A stretch of 64,000 bases of DNA from Fulvivirgaceae bacterium JP3-4 (GTDB lineage Bacteria > Bacteroidota > Bacteroidia > Cytophagales > Cyclobacteriaceae), in NCBI GenBank assembly GCA_029309925.1, contig JARKND010000004.1, positions 930,001 to 994,000 of the forward strand, read 5' to 3'. Positions 43,867 to 52,075 of this stretch are shown here, in pieces. The notes under the pieces were generated by a model, which had not been told where the DNA came from, searched no databases, and saw only the letters and a list, made by a program, of their open reading frames with translations. Each line of letters opens with the position of its first letter. Position 1 is the stretch's first letter. The position numbers and the translations under genes are program-made.

Positions 43867-43971
43867 AGATCGAATATACATAGAATTATGATATATCAAA
43901 ATGAAAGGTATCAAAGATTTTAAGTTTATTTTATTTACTTCACATTCTTTTCGCGACCGCTCTATACTTAT

Positions 43972-44886
43972 ATGTCAGAAAATCTCCGCGTAATATTTAT
44001 GGGCACTCCAGAATTTGCCGTTGCAAGTCTGGAGATATTGTTACAAAACAAGATCAATGTTGTTGCTGTGATAACTGCTCCTGACAAACCGCAGGGACGC
44101 GGACAAAAGCTTGCGTACTCCCCAGTGAAGGAGTGTGCATTGAAATACGATGTGCCTGTGTTGCAGCCAACAAATCTCAAGTCCGAAGAATTTGTAAACA
44201 CCCTTAGAAGCTATAAGGCAGACTTGCAGATCGTTGTGGCATTTCGCATGCTGCCGGAAATTGTGTGGTCGATGCCTGCTGTAGGCACCTTCAACCTTCA
44301 TGCTTCGCTCCTTCCGCAGTACCGTGGCGCTGCACCGATCAACTGGGCAATCATCAATGGTGAAAAGGAAACAGGCGTCACTACGTTTTTTCTACAGCAC
44401 GATATTGACACCGGGGCAATTATTTTTCAGGAATCGGAACCAATCCAGCCACAGGATACAGCAGGAACTCTGTATGACCGGTTGATGCATAAAGGAGCCC
44501 GGCTTGTTTTGAAAACGGTGAAGGCGATTGCTGCAAAGAACTATACGTCAACTCCGCAGCAGCAAACGTCCACTAAGCATGCTCCGAAGATTTTTAAGGA
44601 GACGTGCGAGATCAACTGGAACCTGAATGCAAATCAGGTGATTAATTTTGTACGCGGCCTTAATCCCTATCCGTCTGCATGGAAAATCATTAACGGAAAA
44701 TTTTATAAGATCCATAAAGTATCTGGCACATCCGGCTCGAACATGAATGTGGGAGATTATTCAACCGATTCAAAAAAGTACCTGCATTTTAAAACGGCAG
44801 ACGGATGGGTATCGGTTGATGAGCTGCAGCCGGAAGGGAAGAAAAGAATGACGATCGAAGAGTTTTTCAGAGGTAACAAAATATAG
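43972..44886 (+). CDS. fmt: Methionyl-tRNA formyltransferase
   Basis: A 304-residue enzyme that formylates initiator Met-tRNA with 10-formyl-tetrahydrofolate. The N-terminal Rossmann-like domain has RVIFMGTPEFAVASLEILL, DKPQGRGQKL, and the catalytic NLHASLLPQYRGAAPINWAI (Asn and His) with the later Asp in HDIDTGAII. A C-terminal OB-like tRNA-binding domain follows (about 205-304). It is first in a fmt-folA-SDR run, 16 bases from folA. Grouping it with dihydrofolate reductase makes sense because both depend on folate cofactors. Confidence 0.97.
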   Translation: MSENLRVIFMGTPEFAVASLEILLQNKINVVAVITAPDKPQGRGQKLAYSPVKECALKYDVPVLQPTNLKSEEFVNTLRSYKADLQIVVAFRMLPEIVWSMPAVGTFNLHASLLPQYRGAAPINWAIINGEKETGVTTFFLQHDIDTGAIIFQESEPIQPQDTAGTLYDRLMHKGARLVLKTVKAIAAKNYTSTPQQQTSTKHAPKIFKETCEINWNLNANQVINFVRGLNPYPSAWKIINGKFYKIHKVSGTSGSNMNVGDYSTDSKKYLHFKTADGWVSVDELQPEGKKRMTIEEFFRGNKI

Positions 44887-44902
44887 ACTTTAATTCGCAC
44901 GA

Positions 44903-45412
44903 ATGATAGTATCGATGATTGCAGCGGTTGCGCGAAACAGGACGATTGGAAAAAATAACGACCTGCCGTGGAAGCTTCCTGATGACATGAAGTTTTTTAT
45001 GAACACCACAAAAGGCCACTACGTCATCATGGGCCGCAAGAACTACGACTCGCTCCACGACAAATACAAACCGCTTCCAAACCGGACAAATATTGTTGTA
45101 ACGCGTCAGAAGGACTTTAAAGCGCCCGGCTGCATTGTAACTCATGCTGTGCCTGACGCAATGCGGATTGCAAAAGATGCGGGTGAACAGGAAGCTTTTA
45201 TAATCGGTGGCGCAGAAATCTACGGGCTTGCCATGCCTGACGCGGATCGGCTTTACATTACAGAAATTGATGCGGAAGTTGAGGGTGATACGTTCTTCCC
45301 GACATTTAACAAGAAAGAGTGGAAGGAAACATCACGCACGCATCACGCAGCAGACGACAAGCACAAATACGCGTTTGACATTGTGGTCTACGACCGGATT
45401 AGAAAGTCATGA
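44903..45412 (+). CDS. folA: Dihydrofolate reductase
   Basis: A 169-residue NADPH-dependent reductase making tetrahydrofolate. Conserved are [20 protein letters not shown] (catalytic Asp28-type region, LPDDMKFF), the [14 protein letters not shown] cofactor block, RTNIVVTRQ and [14 protein letters not shown]. Length is normal for a chromosomal bacterial enzyme. The stop overlaps the following SDR gene by 4 bases (ATGA), so the two are co-translated. Confidence 0.97.
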   Translation: MIVSMIAAVARNRTIGKNNDLPWKLPDDMKFFMNTTKGHYVIMGRKNYDSLHDKYKPLPNRTNIVVTRQKDFKAPGCIVTHAVPDAMRIAKDAGEQEAFIIGGAEIYGLAMPDADRLYITEIDAEVEGDTFFPTFNKKEWKETSRTHHAADDKHKYAFDIVVYDRIRKS

Positions 45413-46209
45413 CAAAATTATCGGGCAAGGTTATCTGGATTACAGGTGCATCCTCCGGCATTGGAGAAGCACTCACCTATGCGCTTGCGAAAGAAAACGC
45501 CAAACTCATCCTCTCGGCCCGTAGAAAAGAAGAGCTTGAGCGTGTTAAGGGTAACTGCCCAAAGCAACGCCAGCCGGAAATCGGCATCCTTCCGCTTGAT
45601 TTGTCTGAGACATCAACGCTGCAGCTATCTGCGGAAGCTGCCGTTCAGATGTTTGGTCATGTCGACATCCTGATCCATAATGGAGGAATCAGTCAGCGCA
45701 GCCTTATTAAGGACACGGCCATTGAGGTGGATCGGAGACTGATGGAAGTAAATTATTTTGGTGCGGTGGCATTGACGAAGTTCATACTGCCGCACTTTAT
45801 GAAAAGAAGGGGCGGCCACTTTGTGGTAATTACGAGCCTTACGGGAAAATTCGGAACGCCCTACCGCTCTGGCTATGCGGCCTCAAAACATGCACTCCAC
45901 GGCTTCTTTGATGCCGTGCGCGCTGAGCACTATGCTGATCACATCCGCGTAAGCATGATCTGTCCAGGGTTTATACATACACCCATCACTTATTCTGCCC
46001 TGACAGGTGACGGCAGTAAACTCAACAAGATGGACGAAGCACAGTACAAGGGCAAGCCAGCCGCATGGTGTGCAGAAAAAATAGTGAAGGCAATCCGCAA
46101 GGAGAAGCAGGAAGTATATATCGGGGGCCGTGAAGTGTATGGCGCCTACATTAAGCGCTTTTTTCCTTCGTTGTTTTCCCGCATTATCAGAAACGTTGCA
46201 GTTCGTTAA
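45409..46209 (+). CDS. Short-chain dehydrogenase/reductase
   Basis: A 266-residue classical SDR. The cofactor motif is [17 protein letters not shown] (TGxxxGIG), with Arg after beta-2 ([10 protein letters not shown]) suggesting NADP preference. NNGG-type [10 protein letters not shown], catalytic Ser in [11 protein letters not shown] and [17 protein letters not shown] (YxxxK) are all present. The general layout resembles the DHRS7/YqjQ-like group acting on lipids or ketones, but substrate is unknown. It is joined to folA by a 4-base overlap. Confidence 0.9.
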   Translation: MTKLSGKVIWITGASSGIGEALTYALAKENAKLILSARRKEELERVKGNCPKQRQPEIGILPLDLSETSTLQLSAEAAVQMFGHVDILIHNGGISQRSLIKDTAIEVDRRLMEVNYFGAVALTKFILPHFMKRRGGHFVVITSLTGKFGTPYRSGYAASKHALHGFFDAVRAEHYADHIRVSMICPGFIHTPITYSALTGDGSKLNKMDEAQYKGKPAAWCAEKIVKAIRKEKQEVYIGGREVYGAYIKRFFPSLFSRIIRNVAVR

Positions 46210-46272
46210 CAGACATGCACGAACGAATGAAATATCTGCAACTTTCTCTTTTAACTGTTTTACCTTGCGTAA

Positions 46273-47019
46273 ATGGAATGGTATGAAATTCCCTTGATCA
46301 TCATCACTGGCTTCGGAGCAGCCTTCCTCAACACCGTGGGTGGTGGCGGCTCACTCTTCTCGGTGCCGATCCTTACTTTCCTTGGTCTGCCGATCACAAC
46401 GGCTAACGCTACCAGTCGTGTTGCCTTGCTTTTTCAAAACGTCTTTGCCGTTGGTGGGTTCCGGAGCAAACGTGTTGAACTGCCCTGGCCTTATAGCCTC
46501 TACCTCGGCATCGCATCGCTCTTTGGCGGACTGATCGGGTCGTATCTCGCATCGACTGTGAAAGATGAAATCTTTAGCAAAATCTTCGTTGGCGTAATGA
46601 TCCTCTCAGTGTTTCTTATACTTTTTGATCCGGTGCGATCAAAAGGGCCTGAGAAATTATCAACAAAAAATCAAATCATCGGAAGCATCCTGTTTTTCTT
46701 TATCGGCATCTATGGCGGATTTGTGCAGGCGGGAATCGGCTTTATGGTGATAGCCGTGTTAAGCATCGTCAACAATCTTAACCTCGTAAAGAGCAACTAC
46801 GTCAAGGTTTTTGCAGCGATTGTCTATACTGGCGTTTCAGTTGTGGTATTCGCGTATCAAGGCAAGATCATTTGGATAACAGGCCTCATCCTTTCAATAG
46901 GCCACGCGTTGGGCGGATGGTATGCGAGCCGCTGGAGTGTCGACAAAGGAGAAGTGTGGATCAAACGAGTGATGATTGCTTCGATTATCGCGATGGCCAT
47001 CAAGTTGTGGTTCTTCTAG
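46273..47019 (+). CDS. TauE/SafE family membrane permease
   Basis: A 248-residue membrane protein with about seven to eight helices. The first repeat begins GFGAAFLNTVGGGGSLFSVPIL and the second GIYGGFVQAGIGFMVIAVLS, the two inverted G-rich halves typical of TauE/SafE (sulfite or sulfonate export, DUF81). Substrate specificity cannot be inferred; no sulfur gene is adjacent. It is followed by an inverted repeat of the dispersed family. Confidence 0.9.
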   Translation: MEWYEIPLIIITGFGAAFLNTVGGGGSLFSVPILTFLGLPITTANATSRVALLFQNVFAVGGFRSKRVELPWPYSLYLGIASLFGGLIGSYLASTVKDEIFSKIFVGVMILSVFLILFDPVRSKGPEKLSTKNQIIGSILFFFIGIYGGFVQAGIGFMVIAVLSIVNNLNLVKSNYVKVFAAIVYTGVSVVVFAYQGKIIWITGLILSIGHALGGWYASRWSVDKGEVWIKRVMIASIIAMAIKLWFF

Positions 47020-47027
47020 GTGAGTTG

Positions 47028-47117
47028 TAGCCACAAAGACACTAAGGCTCAAAGGAACACTAAGAATGTATCTCAAAAATCCTGGTGTTCCTTCGTGTCT
47101 TCGTGCCTTGGTGGCTA
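47028..47117. repeat. Dispersed intergenic inverted repeat, copy 4 (clearest)
   Basis: A 33-base left arm (47028-47060, starting TAGCCACAAAGACACTAAGG) and a 33-base right arm (47085-47117) agree at 27 of 33 positions, with a 24-base loop. The right arm reads CTTCGTGTCTTCGTGCCTTG followed by GTGGCTA. It shares words with copies at 3708, 10797 and 21590. Confidence 0.75.
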
Positions 47118-47190
47118 GCATCCCTAAAAAGAGTTTTTGAAATTCAAAACATTTCGGCACCATGACTGGTTTTAAAGCAAACGCCAAATC

Positions 47191-47625
47191 ATGATATCCA
47201 CAATGCCCGTCCAACTGATTGAAAAGAAGAAATTAAGACATGCGTTAGTCTCCGTTGTAGAAGAATCGCCTCGCACAGCAGTTGTTGAAGCACTTTCGAA
47301 CTACATTCCGATCGATCAATTCAAGGAAATTTTTAATTTTATTGGTGAGCTGGTTAAACAAGAACAGATAAACAGGCTTGTGTTTGACAAACGGAAGCTG
47401 ACTGTATTTCATCAACCTTCAATGGAATGGTACTTTGTTGAATGGAAAGAAAAAATGTACGATCACGGGCTGACCGTACATCGCAAGATACTCCCCGCTG
47501 ACGAGGTTTTCAGACAAAGCGTTAAAATCGGCCGGGAGAAAATCAACAAAGCCTATCCGAACGGAAAATTTCATGCTATGGACATTGCATACGCTGAGAG
47601 CCTGGAGGATGCATTAACACGCTAA
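47191..47625 (+). CDS. Conserved small protein, possibly SpoIIAA/STAS-like
   Basis: A 144-residue soluble alpha/beta protein. A helix-rich start (VEALSNYIPIDQFKEIFNFI) is followed by strand-helix alternation in INRLVFDKRKLTVFHQPSME and WYFVEWKEKMYDHGL, ending with VKIGREKINKAYP. The pattern resembles SpoIIAA/STAS-like folds seen in Bacteroidota, but I cannot confirm this by eye. It is followed after 3 bases by a coiled-coil gene and then by a convergent histidine kinase. Function unknown. Confidence 0.65.
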   Translation: MISTMPVQLIEKKKLRHALVSVVEESPRTAVVEALSNYIPIDQFKEIFNFIGELVKQEQINRLVFDKRKLTVFHQPSMEWYFVEWKEKMYDHGLTVHRKILPADEVFRQSVKIGREKINKAYPNGKFHAMDIAYAESLEDALTR

Positions 47626-47628
47626 CCT

Positions 47629-47976
47629 GTGAACACTCAAGCCCCACAAGACGGACAACAACTTCAGATACAGATTGAGCGCCTGATCACTCACCTTGAG
47701 GAGAAAGTGTCAACGCTGAAATCTTCGCACATCGTAGAACTCGATTCGCTGACGAAACGTTGCCGGCTGGATATGCAGAAGGTACATCACGAATTTACGA
47801 GCGAGCTTGACCGCATCGAGCAAAAGCATAATCTACACCTTGCGCAGATCGCGGATGAAATCGCTTATCTGAAAGAGATGTCTCAATCTCAGCGGATGAT
47901 GATGGAAACAAATCTGGCCTACATTAAGGAGCTTGAAGTAAGGTATTTGAGTTTGACCATGGCAAAGCAATCGTAA
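47629..47976 (+). CDS. Coiled-coil protein overlapping a convergent kinase gene
   Basis: A 115-residue protein starting at GTG (47629), 3 bases after the preceding stop. Nearly the whole length is helical with heptad spacing: QIQIERLITHLEEKVSTLKS, then LDSLTKRCRLDMQKVHHEF and a Met-rich end. No domain is recognised. Its last 53 bases overlap the 3' end of the histidine kinase on the opposite strand. Tight spacing suggests co-expression with the 144-residue protein upstream. Confidence 0.65.
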   Translation: MNTQAPQDGQQLQIQIERLITHLEEKVSTLKSSHIVELDSLTKRCRLDMQKVHHEFTSELDRIEQKHNLHLAQIADEIAYLKEMSQSQRMMMETNLAYIKELEVRYLSLTMAKQS

Positions 47977-48802
47977 ATATTGTTTTGCCCTTAACAGATT
48001 CGAGTGACACAGAACCGTTCAGACGATCCACGATACTTTTTACGATATATAATCCAAGGCCTGCCCCTTGTGAGCGTTCTGACCCACGGTAAAACATTTC
48101 AAAGATCTTCTCTTTAACGGTATGATCAATACCGTCTCCATCATCCTCAACGGCAATGCTCAGGTTATCTTTATCAAGGCGACCCGACATACGGATCGCG
48201 ATTGGCCCTTGACTACTAAATGTGAGCGCATTGTCGAGGAGACAGCGCAAGACGATCTTTAGTTTCAGCTCATCTCCGTTGTATGATAAGCCTTCCGGCA
48301 CATCGTTCGCAATCGTTGCCCGATAAAAATTCGGGTGATGCTTCGACTGCGCAATTGCCGTTGAAATTGCCTCGCGTATATTCACCGGTTTTGTCTGAAT
48401 TGAATCGAACGCAGCCTGCGCCAGCATGGTGAGGGACTCAAGCAGTGACATCATCTGGGATGTCTTTTGCGAGATGTGATCACAGATGAGGGACTGTGAT
48501 TCAGTGAGGTTCTCACCCTTCAACAATTCCAGCAAACCCACTATGGACGTTACCGGAGTTTTGAGGTCGTGTGAGGCGCGGTATAAAATCTGATCGAGTT
48601 CCTGGTTGCGCTGTTTGAGTTTGTCCAGCGTTTCGCTGAGGAAAGCATTTTTCTCGATCACCTCCTCTATCGCTGCTGTCAGTTCTTCCTTTTGTGCCGC
48701 CAGTTCTTCGCTGCGGTCTGCCAGGTCGCGCTCCCGATCTAAAAGAAGCTGATTTCTCTCATCCAGGAGAGAAATTAACTTTTTTCGCTCATCGTTCTCC
48801 AA
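47924..48802 (-). CDS. Soluble histidine kinase with coiled-coil N-terminus
   Basis: A 292-residue histidine kinase with no membrane helix or sensor domain. Residues 1-70 form a long coiled coil (ERDLADRSEELAAQKEELTA), then HisKA with YRASHDLKTPVTSIVG (His78). The HATPase has LRCLLDNALTFSS, EDDGDGID and GAGLGLYIVKSIVDRLNG. Input probably comes through the coiled coil, a partner protein or oligomer state. The 3' end overlaps the convergent coiled-coil gene by 53 bases. No receiver is adjacent. Confidence 0.92.
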   Translation of the reverse strand: MENDERKKLISLLDERNQLLLDRERDLADRSEELAAQKEELTAAIEEVIEKNAFLSETLDKLKQRNQELDQILYRASHDLKTPVTSIVGLLELLKGENLTESQSLICDHISQKTSQMMSLLESLTMLAQAAFDSIQTKPVNIREAISTAIAQSKHHPNFYRATIANDVPEGLSYNGDELKLKIVLRCLLDNALTFSSQGPIAIRMSGRLDKDNLSIAVEDDGDGIDHTVKEKIFEMFYRGSERSQGAGLGLYIVKSIVDRLNGSVSLESVKGKTIFTIALPWSNSNTLLQAP

Positions 48803-48829
48803 ATACTATTCAGATTTAAGCCCTCAATA

Positions 48830-50497
48830 TTAAGCTTTTACAGGTTCCCTGTGTCCCACCCATGTAAATCTTTTCGAAACGTATTCCGGATTTGTAAATG
48901 ACGCGTTACCCGCAGGGTTTCCACCGGTCACGTGGAAGTCTGAAAACGCAGCATTTTGATTCATGTAAATCCCTCCGGTAAGGTTGAATGACACCGGGGT
49001 TGCTGCCAGTGACATTTCATCTGCGATCTTCTCACGTACCGCAGGATCAGTGGTGTAGGCACCACACGAAATGGCACCGTGGTTCATGGCCATCTCCTTC
49101 GCAAGCTGAATCGATTCGTCAGTATTCTTCGTCTTTATCAGCAAAGCAATCGGTCCGAACAACTCCTTGCTGAAGGTATCCTTTTTAGCGGCATCCATTT
49201 CAATAACTACCGGTGTGGCTATACGCGCATTTTTGAACATCGGATTATCAATCTTTCTGGATTTCAGCAACACTTTGCCCGGAAGTGTTTCCGCTTCAAC
49301 CACACGGTCGCAGGTTTTCTTGCTTTGTATGGCTCCAAGTACAAATGGACCGGCTTTCGGGTTGTCAACTAATCCCGTTACGTTATCGGTAAACTTCGTT
49401 GCAAATTCCTCAAAGCTTACGTTCCCTGCAGCGGTCTTAATTCCGGATGCTGGTATGTAAAAGTTTTGCGGGGCGGTACACATCTGACCGCTGTATAAGG
49501 TTAGTGCGAACGCAAGGTTGGCAGCGACCTTGTCGATGTCTTCCGCAGAATCAAGGATAACAGAGTTTACACCTGTCTTTTCTGTAAACACGACTTTGCC
49601 TGGTAGCGCTTCAAGATAACTTCCGAATGCCGAGTTCCCTGTGTAGTCGATCAATTTTACAGCAGGATGTTCTGCAAGCTCTTTCGTGATCATTCTGTCA
49701 AATGTATCAACACCGAGCTGAACCGCGTTGGTGTCAAGATTATTTTCAGCAAGCACGTTCTGTATTTCTGCCACGAAGATTGCAATTGGCAGGATTGCTC
49801 CGGGATGTGGCTTAACAATAACGGTGTTGCCGGTGATGAGACTTCCATAGATTCCCGTTACTGAATTCCATGTTGGAAAAGTTGAACATCCGATCACAAC
49901 GGAAATTCCTTTTGGCACAGGTCTCCATTCTTTGTTCAGTTGAATATTGAATTTGCCCATCGGCTTATCCCACAACGCGCGGTTCGGGAAACGCTGAAGT
50001 TCCTCATATCCGGCCGCGATAGCTTCAAGTGCACGATCTGCTGCGTGTGGACCGGAAGCCTGAAATGCCATCATATACCCCTGACCAGTTGTGTGCATCG
50101 TAGCATATGCAATTTCAAAAAATCTTCCTTTGACACGCTCCAGTGATTCCATGAGAATCCCAGCGCGATCATGCACACTCACTTTTCGCCATTGATGAAA
50201 TGCCGTTTGCGAACGGTCGATCAATGTCTTGACAGAAAACATCGGATAGGAAATTTTAAGTGGCTCCTGCAGGTATGGTGACTCCTCCTGTCCTGCCCAC
50301 CCTTCCGGATTGGCCTGCTTCAACTCTTCGAATTTTTTTCCCAGTGATGCTTTGAACTTTGCCTGACCATCCGCATCGGCAGTCTCGCCATACACCGCTG
50401 GCGCAGGATGCTCCGGGAAGGCAGCGTAAAATGTTCGGTCGTGCAAAGCCTGCACAGCTTTGTTAATCGTAGTGTCGTGTTTTTTGTAAAGGCTCAT
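48830..50497 (-). CDS. paaN: PaaN-type aldehyde dehydrogenase
   Basis: A 555-residue protein of the PaaN family (short form without the MaoC hydratase), linked to phenylacetate degradation where it can oxidise the ring-opened aldehyde. The long N-terminal extension (MSLYKKHDTTINKAVQALHD) is family-specific. The ALDH core shows VVIGCSTFPTWNSVTGIYGS, FTEKTGVNSVILDSAE and catalytic Cys in LYSGQMCTAPQNFYIP. No paaABCDE, paaK or paaZ is nearby, so it is an orphan here and may act on another CoA-linked or aromatic aldehyde. Confidence 0.88.
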   Translation of the reverse strand: MSLYKKHDTTINKAVQALHDRTFYAAFPEHPAPAVYGETADADGQAKFKASLGKKFEELKQANPEGWAGQEESPYLQEPLKISYPMFSVKTLIDRSQTAFHQWRKVSVHDRAGILMESLERVKGRFFEIAYATMHTTGQGYMMAFQASGPHAADRALEAIAAGYEELQRFPNRALWDKPMGKFNIQLNKEWRPVPKGISVVIGCSTFPTWNSVTGIYGSLITGNTVIVKPHPGAILPIAIFVAEIQNVLAENNLDTNAVQLGVDTFDRMITKELAEHPAVKLIDYTGNSAFGSYLEALPGKVVFTEKTGVNSVILDSAEDIDKVAANLAFALTLYSGQMCTAPQNFYIPASGIKTAAGNVSFEEFATKFTDNVTGLVDNPKAGPFVLGAIQSKKTCDRVVEAETLPGKVLLKSRKIDNPMFKNARIATPVVIEMDAAKKDTFSKELFGPIALLIKTKNTDESIQLAKEMAMNHGAISCGAYTTDPAVREKIADEMSLAATPVSFNLTGGIYMNQNAAFSDFHVTGGNPAGNASFTNPEYVSKRFTWVGHREPVKA

Positions 50498-50513
50498 GAT
50501 TGGTCTGGGTTAG

Positions 50514-51245
50514 TTATCGCTGTGCGCCAAATACCTTCTTCAGCAGTTCGGTAGTTCGCGCGATCGGGTTGTCACGGATATTTTTTTCTTCTTTCGCTAT
50601 CATCAGGAACAAGCCCTCGATGGCGCGGTCCGTTGCATAATCATCGAGGTTTGGATTCACTTTCTGCACAAGCGGAAGTTGATTGTACCGGGTAACGATG
50701 TCAGTATAATACTTCGTTGCATTTACTTTCTGCAGCGAATTCTGAATGACGGGTTTGAATTTCGCCTTGAGCTGATCTGATGTTGTTCTTTTCAGGTATT
50801 GTGTGGCTGCGTCATCTTCACCGCGGAGAATCGCCCACGCGTCCTGGATCGTCAGCGACCGGATTGCAGTGATGAAAATCGGTTTTGCCTCTTTTGCTGC
50901 ATCCTCAGCACCGCGATTCAGCTGCATCACAAATTTATCTACCTCGCTGCCCAGGCCAATCTGCCGAAGTTTGTCTTCAACTCTTTTTACATCCGGAGGA
51001 AAAGGAATTTTGATTTCCGGATTTTTGAAATACCCATCAAGCTGAGAGACCAGGTCAGAGCCGGTTGAGATCCCTTTGATCAGCGCTTCTTTCAGGCCCT
51101 CCGCCACTTCAGCAGTCGACAAGGGGGCTGTATTTCCACCGAGGGTTTTATTAACGTCACCGAGTGTCTGATTGATTTGTGCGGTAGTGCAGGCACACAA
51201 AACGAACAACACCGCAATCCAAAACTTCGCCATCTTGATTTTCAT
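50514..51245 (-). CDS. DUF4197 exported protein (copy 2)
   Basis: A 243-residue exported protein. I start at the ATG at 51245 (MKIKMAKFWIAVLFVLCAC), giving a hydrophobic signal with possible lipobox LCAC-T; an upstream in-frame ATG at 51284 would overlap the preceding gene. The DUF4197 body includes EGLKEALIKGISTGSDLVSQ, LDGYFKNPEIKIPFPPDVKR, NRGAEDAAKEAKPIF and NLDDYATDRAIEGLFLMIAK. It is a close paralogue of the gene 22 bases upstream, so a tandem duplication. Function of DUF4197 is unknown; periplasmic, all-helical. Confidence 0.88.
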   Translation of the reverse strand: MKIKMAKFWIAVLFVLCACTTAQINQTLGDVNKTLGGNTAPLSTAEVAEGLKEALIKGISTGSDLVSQLDGYFKNPEIKIPFPPDVKRVEDKLRQIGLGSEVDKFVMQLNRGAEDAAKEAKPIFITAIRSLTIQDAWAILRGEDDAATQYLKRTTSDQLKAKFKPVIQNSLQKVNATKYYTDIVTRYNQLPLVQKVNPNLDDYATDRAIEGLFLMIAKEEKNIRDNPIARTTELLKKVFGAQR

Positions 51246-51267
51246 TAAACATGGCGAAATTAAGCAC

Positions 51268-51987
51268 TCATTTCTGCGATCCAAATACCTTTCTCAATAA
51301 TTCGGTTGTCCGAGCGGCAGGGTTGTCACGGATATTTTTTTCTTCCTTTGCGATCATTACAAAAAGCCCCTGAATTGCCTTGTCTGTCGCGTATTCGTCA
51401 AGGTTCGGATTCATCTTCTGCACCAAAGGCAGTTTGTTATAGGTGTTGATCAGGTCAGCATAATATTTTGTAGCGTTGACTTTCGCCAGTGAATTCTTCA
51501 CCACCGGCATAAACCTATCTTTCAGCGGAGCAGATGTTGTGCGCTCTAGGTAGCGTGTGGCTGCATCCTGCTCACCCTTAAGAATTCCGGCAGCATCCTG
51601 GATCGTCATCGATTTGATGGCGGTGACAAAAATCGGCTTGGCTTCCTTTGCTGCATCCTCCGCAGCGCGGTTCAGACTGAGGATAAATTTATCAACTTCA
51701 GCTCCCATTCCTATCTGTCTCAGTTTTGTTTCCACCTTCTGGGTCTCCGGAGGAAATGGAATTTTGATTTCCGGATTTTTGAAATACCCATCCACCTGGG
51801 AGACAATGTCGGAGCCTTTTGAGATTCCGTTGGTCAGTGCTTCCTTCAGCGCGCTGGCAATTTCTTCAGATGAAAGCTGTCCGCTTCCTGACAGGGATTT
51901 TGCAGCCTTTTTCAGTTTATCAAACTGGGCCGAAGCTGAGGAAGATACAAGAATGCTGAGGCAAATGGTGATTACAAGATTTTTCAT
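51268..51987 (-). CDS. DUF4197 exported protein (copy 1)
   Basis: A 239-residue exported protein with a clear signal peptide (MKNLVITICLSILVSSSASA-Q). The body matches the next gene almost block for block: SALKEALTNGISKGSDIVSQ (with one Ala), VDGYFKNPEIKIPFPPETQK, NRAAEDAAKEAKPIF, NLDEYATDKAIQGLFVMIAK and EKNIRDNPAARTTELLRKVF. Unlike copy 2 there is no lipobox, so one copy may be soluble and the other lipid-anchored. They form a two-gene unit. Confidence 0.88.
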   Translation of the reverse strand: MKNLVITICLSILVSSSASAQFDKLKKAAKSLSGSGQLSSEEIASALKEALTNGISKGSDIVSQVDGYFKNPEIKIPFPPETQKVETKLRQIGMGAEVDKFILSLNRAAEDAAKEAKPIFVTAIKSMTIQDAAGILKGEQDAATRYLERTTSAPLKDRFMPVVKNSLAKVNATKYYADLINTYNKLPLVQKMNPNLDEYATDKAIQGLFVMIAKEEKNIRDNPAARTTELLRKVFGSQK

Positions 51988-52075
51988 TTCACAAAAATAG
52001 AAATCCCTTGAGGAAACGGCAGAACGTGTAAGATATTATCGCAATTGCATTAATAACAATGGAAGCACTGTCTGC

